The notes beneath the pieces are model-generated. The model saw only the letters and a program-made list of their open reading frames with translations, was not told the origin of the DNA and did no database searches. The position numbers and the translations under genes are program-made. From Candidatus Pelagibacter sp. (lineage in GTDB: Bacteria; Pseudomonadota; Alphaproteobacteria; Pelagibacterales; Pelagibacteraceae), in NCBI GenBank assembly GCA_017880265.1, contig JAFJTK010000085.1, forward strand, positions 1 through 9,565: a stretch of DNA of 9,565 nucleotides. Reading direction: 5' to 3'. This document shows, piece by piece, positions 7,272 through 9,565 of this stretch (position 1 is its first letter; the number at the start of each line of letters is the position of its first letter).

Positions 7272-7757
7272 TTATCTATATGGGTTATCAGCTTTAATGT
7301 TTGCTGCTAAAACATTTTCCCATCTATCTCCGTTATCTAGAAGTTTTTCTTTAGTGTAATAAAGCTCTTCTCTTGTTTCGGTAGAAAATTCAAAATTTGG
7401 ACCTTGAACAATTGCATCAACTGGGCAAGCCTCTTCACATAAACCACAATAAATACATTTCATCATATCAATATCGTATCTAGTTGTTTTTCGACTACCG
7501 TCTTCTCTTGCAGCAGACTCAATTGTGATTGCTTGTGCAGGACATACTGCTTCACAAAGTTTACAAGCAATACATCTTTCTTCCCCATCTGGATATCTTC
7601 TTAAGGCGTGTTCTCCTCTAAAACGTGGGCTTATTTTACCTTTTTCAAATGGATAATTAATAGTTTTCTTAGGTTTAAATAATTCTTTAATAGCAATAAA
7701 TAAACCTCCTGCAAAGTCTGTCATAAATATTGTTTTAAAAAATCTTGATAGTTTCAT
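7272..7757 (-). CDS. nuoI: NADH-quinone oxidoreductase subunit I (two [4Fe-4S] clusters)
   Basis: This ferredoxin-like subunit of the peripheral arm (161 aa, the usual length) carries clusters N6a and N6b and passes electrons towards NuoB and quinone. The two CxxCxxCxxxCP motifs are intact: Cys62, Cys65, Cys68, Cys72 ([12 protein letters not shown]) and Cys101, Cys104, Cys107, Cys111 ([12 protein letters not shown]). In each motif the fourth Cys conventionally ligates the other cluster. The N-terminal amphipathic segment (about 1-30) and the [17 protein letters not shown] stretch before the first motif are standard for NuoI. The C-terminus ([18 protein letters not shown]) is also family-like. 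Its Arg/Lys balance is ordinary, unlike the lysine-dominated BirA and CoaX in this window. The ATG lies 2 nt after the nuoH stop, with no Shine-Dalgarno sequence apparent. Confidence 0.98.
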   Translation of the reverse strand: MKLSRFFKTIFMTDFAGGLFIAIKELFKPKKTINYPFEKGKISPRFRGEHALRRYPDGEERCIACKLCEAVCPAQAITIESAAREDGSRKTTRYDIDMMKCIYCGLCEEACPVDAIVQGPNFEFSTETREELYYTKEKLLDNGDRWENVLAANIKADNPYR

Positions 7758-7759
7758 AA

Positions 7760-8758
7760 TTAATTAGTTGGTAATAGGTTGAAATAAAATAAGTAACTAG
7801 CAGTCAGCACTACCCAAGTTAAAGATAAAGGTAAAAAGACTTTCCAGCCAAGCCTCATTAACTGATCATATCTATATCGAGGAACGATAGCTTTAACCAA
7901 AGCAAATAAAATGAATAAAAATAATATTTTTAAAATAAGCCAAATAGCACCCGGAACTAATGTAAATGGATAAATATCTATTGGAGACATCCATCCGCCT
8001 AAAAACAAGATGGCTCCCATTGCACACATTAACAATATGTTTGCATACTCACCTAACCAAAACATAGCGTACATCATTCCTGAATATTCAGTTTGATAAC
8101 CAGCAACTAATTCTGCCTCAGCTTCAGGTAAATCAAAAGGCGGTCTATTAGTTTCAGCTAGTGCTGAAATGAAGAAAATTACAAACATTGGAAATAATGG
8201 AATGACAAACCACATGTTTTGCTGAGCCTCAACTATATCGTTTAGATTTAATGACCCCACACAAAGTAAAACATTGATAATAATAACTCCTATAGAAACT
8301 TCATAAGAGACCATTTGAGCAGCAGATCTTATAGCTCCAAGAAATGGATATTTTGAGTTTGATGCCCAACCACCCATAATAATTCCATAAACACCTAAAG
8401 AAGAAACTGCAAATAAATATAAGATACCAACATTTATATCAGCTAAAACTTGAGTTGCGCTAAATGGTATTACAGCCCAAGCAATTAAGGCTAAAGTCAT
8501 AGTAACAATCGGTGCTAAAATAAAAATTACTTTGTTTGAACTAGAAGGAATAATAATTTCTTTAAATATATATTTTAATGCGTCAGCAAGAGATTGAAGT
8601 AAACCAAATGGTCCAACTACATTAGGACCTTGTCTTTTTTGAACAAAAGCCCAAACTCTTCTATCAAGCCAAACTATCATAGCAACAGATACAAGAACTG
8701 GGACTAATAAAAATAATATTTTATAAACTTCTTGAAAAACAATGTTTAAATATTCCAT
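7760..8758 (-). CDS. nuoH: NADH-quinone oxidoreductase subunit H (quinone-chamber subunit)
   Basis: This membrane subunit (332 aa, close to the usual length) joins the peripheral and membrane arms and forms much of the quinone-binding cavity. Conserved stretches are [20 protein letters not shown] at residues 33-52, [12 protein letters not shown] at 56-67, and the glutamate-rich loop [20 protein letters not shown] at 201-220, continuing [20 protein letters not shown] to 240. This loop belongs to the charged entry to the proton path and is a site of quinone-related mutations in the family. [14 protein letters not shown] at 293-306 precedes the last transmembrane helix. About eight hydrophobic helices are visible. 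The ATG lies 1 nt after the nuoG stop. GAAGG, located inside the last nuoG codons, sits 5 nt upstream as a good Shine-Dalgarno sequence. nuoI follows after 2 nt. Confidence 0.98.
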   Translation of the reverse strand: MEYLNIVFQEVYKILFLLVPVLVSVAMIVWLDRRVWAFVQKRQGPNVVGPFGLLQSLADALKYIFKEIIIPSSSNKVIFILAPIVTMTLALIAWAVIPFSATQVLADINVGILYLFAVSSLGVYGIIMGGWASNSKYPFLGAIRSAAQMVSYEVSIGVIIINVLLCVGSLNLNDIVEAQQNMWFVIPLFPMFVIFFISALAETNRPPFDLPEAEAELVAGYQTEYSGMMYAMFWLGEYANILLMCAMGAILFLGGWMSPIDIYPFTLVPGAIWLILKILFLFILFALVKAIVPRYRYDQLMRLGWKVFLPLSLTWVVLTASYLFYFNLLPTN

Positions 8759-8759
8759 G

Positions 8760-9565
8760 TTAGCCTTCGGTACCTGTAGATTTTAGATTAATTTTTGAAT
8801 TATTACATTCGATCATAGTTTTAGAAGATCTAGCTATAACGTTTGAAAAGTAATAATCTTTAACATTAACTTTTAAAACTTCATCTTTAAATTCATTTTC
8901 ATCAATTTTATTTAATTTATCTTCTTTGTTAATTTGTTTTTCTTTCTGCAAATTAATATAATTTAGCATGCTGCTTTCTAACTCTTCCTTATCGTTAAAC
9001 AATTTTCTATTATTCATAAGTTCAGCAAGTTCATTGATTATCTGCCAATCTTCTTTTGCATCACCTGGAGGATACGAAGCTTTGTATGCTTTTTGAATTT
9101 TACCCTCTAAATTGGTAAAATATCCGTCTTGTTCTGTGTAAGCAGAACCTGGTAAAATAATGTCAGCTATTTCAGCCCCTTTATCTCCATGACTGCCTTG
9201 ATAAATAATAAACTCATCTTTCTTCTCAAAATTTAAATTGTCTTGACCCATCAAATATACAATATCAAATTTATGATTTTGTAAATCTTCTAATAAATTA
9301 TTACTTTCATTTATTATTCCAAGATCATAGTTTCCTACTGTTGATGCATCACAAGATAAAATATTGAAAGAATTCCATTCTTCACTAATTTTTTTATTTT
9401 GTGTAAGAAAGTTTTTAATACTATTAAAGAAATATTGAGATGAGCCTAAATTTAATAAGGACTCACCAATTATAATCATAGGGTTATTTGCACTAATTAT
9501 TTTTTTAGAAATTTCATGATTGCCATCAAAAATTTCTTTTAATGTTTTAGTCTTTCCGTCTAAAC
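8760..9565 (-). CDS. nuoG: NADH-quinone oxidoreductase subunit G, C-terminal part (partial at window edge)
   Basis: The frame is open to the right edge of the window, so the 267 codons seen are the 3' end of a longer gene. The Met at 9479 is internal: 28 more in-frame codons lie upstream of it ([19 protein letters not shown] and on). The fragment belongs to the molybdopterin-oxidoreductase-like domain of NuoG. Its diagnostic segment (bases 9209-9090) reads [20 protein letters not shown], then [29 protein letters not shown] (bases 9071-9045) and a terminal [18 protein letters not shown] stretch follow. NuoG is a peripheral-arm subunit that carries several Fe-S clusters in its N-terminal half, which is outside this window. 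The linker near the end ([19 protein letters not shown]) is strongly charged. The final codons contain the GAAGG that serves as the nuoH Shine-Dalgarno sequence. Confidence 0.96.
   Translation of the reverse strand, partial: LDGKTKTLKEIFDGNHEISKKIISANNPMIIIGESLLNLGSSQYFFNSIKNFLTQNKKISEEWNSFNILSCDASTVGNYDLGIINESNNLLEDLQNHKFDIVYLMGQDNLNFEKKDEFIIYQGSHGDKGAEIADIILPGSAYTEQDGYFTNLEGKIQKAYKASYPPGDAKEDWQIINELAELMNNRKLFNDKEELESSMLNYINLQKEKQINKEDKLNKIDENEFKDEVLKVNVKDYYFSNVIARSSKTMIECNNSKINLKSTGTEG
8764..8768 (-). promoter_or_regulatory. Shine-Dalgarno-like site for nuoH
   Basis: The minus strand reads GAAGG followed by 5 nt (CTAAC) and the nuoH ATG. The motif lies within the last two sense codons of nuoG (GAA GGC TAA), so nuoG coding sequence and nuoH initiation are fused. 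It matches the anti-Shine-Dalgarno core well. Confidence 0.7.

Noticed and set aside
9477..9479. Met codon as the start of a short gene at the right end
   Set aside because: The frame continues open with 28 further codons to the window edge, and the protein is plainly the C-terminus of NuoG, so this Met is internal.
1..9565. Search by eye for tRNA, rRNA, CRISPR repeats, insertion sequences, toxin-antitoxin or defence genes
   Set aside because: The whole window is filled by conserved housekeeping genes on one strand. No repeat arrays, inverted terminal repeats or structured RNA gene were seen.

Overview
The window is one uninterrupted run of minus-strand genes from an A+T-rich genome (roughly 30% G+C by eye). 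Read in the direction of transcription, from high to low coordinates, it holds the 3' part of nuoG, then nuoH, nuoI, nuoJ, nuoK, nuoL, nuoM and nuoN of the proton-pumping NADH:quinone oxidoreductase (respiratory complex I). These are followed by birA (biotin-protein ligase), coaX (type III pantothenate kinase) and the 5' end of an RNase J gene. A nuo operon followed by birA, coaX and RNase J is a layout I associate with Alphaproteobacteria. The very low G+C, lysine-rich proteins and almost complete lack of intergenic DNA fit a streamlined marine lineage of the SAR11/Pelagibacterales type. That placement is an inference from composition and gene order, not a database match.

Region by region: 8760-9565 encodes the C-terminal domain of NuoG, the peripheral-arm subunit, and is cut by the window edge. 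7760-8758 is NuoH, the membrane subunit that forms much of the quinone chamber. 7272-7757 is NuoI, which carries two [4Fe-4S] clusters. 6635-7267 and 6331-6642 are the small membrane subunits NuoJ and NuoK. 1515-6328 holds the three antiporter-like pumps NuoL, NuoM and NuoN. 961-1515 is a minimal BirA, 214-960 is CoaX, and 1-212 is the N-terminus of RNase J.

Packing is extreme. The junctions are gaps of 1, 2, 4, 2, 0, 0 and 1 nt, one 8-nt overlap and two 1-nt stop/start overlaps. Only about ten bases of the 9565 are non-coding. I see no room for an internal promoter or terminator between genes, so the natural reading is a single polycistronic transcript that continues beyond both ends. Only nuoH, nuoK and nuoL have a recognisable Shine-Dalgarno-like sequence. 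The other starts probably depend on translational coupling or leaderless-like initiation.

Functionally, the Nuo proteins form one complex that moves electrons from NADH to quinone and pumps protons. The three downstream genes serve biotin attachment (for example to acetyl-CoA carboxylase), the first step of coenzyme A synthesis, and RNA maturation and decay. I found no mobile element, CRISPR array, tRNA, rRNA or defence system. The window is core metabolism rather than an accessory region, and no previously undescribed system is evident. The points worth a second look concern gene junctions, the reduced and lysine-rich BirA, and composition.
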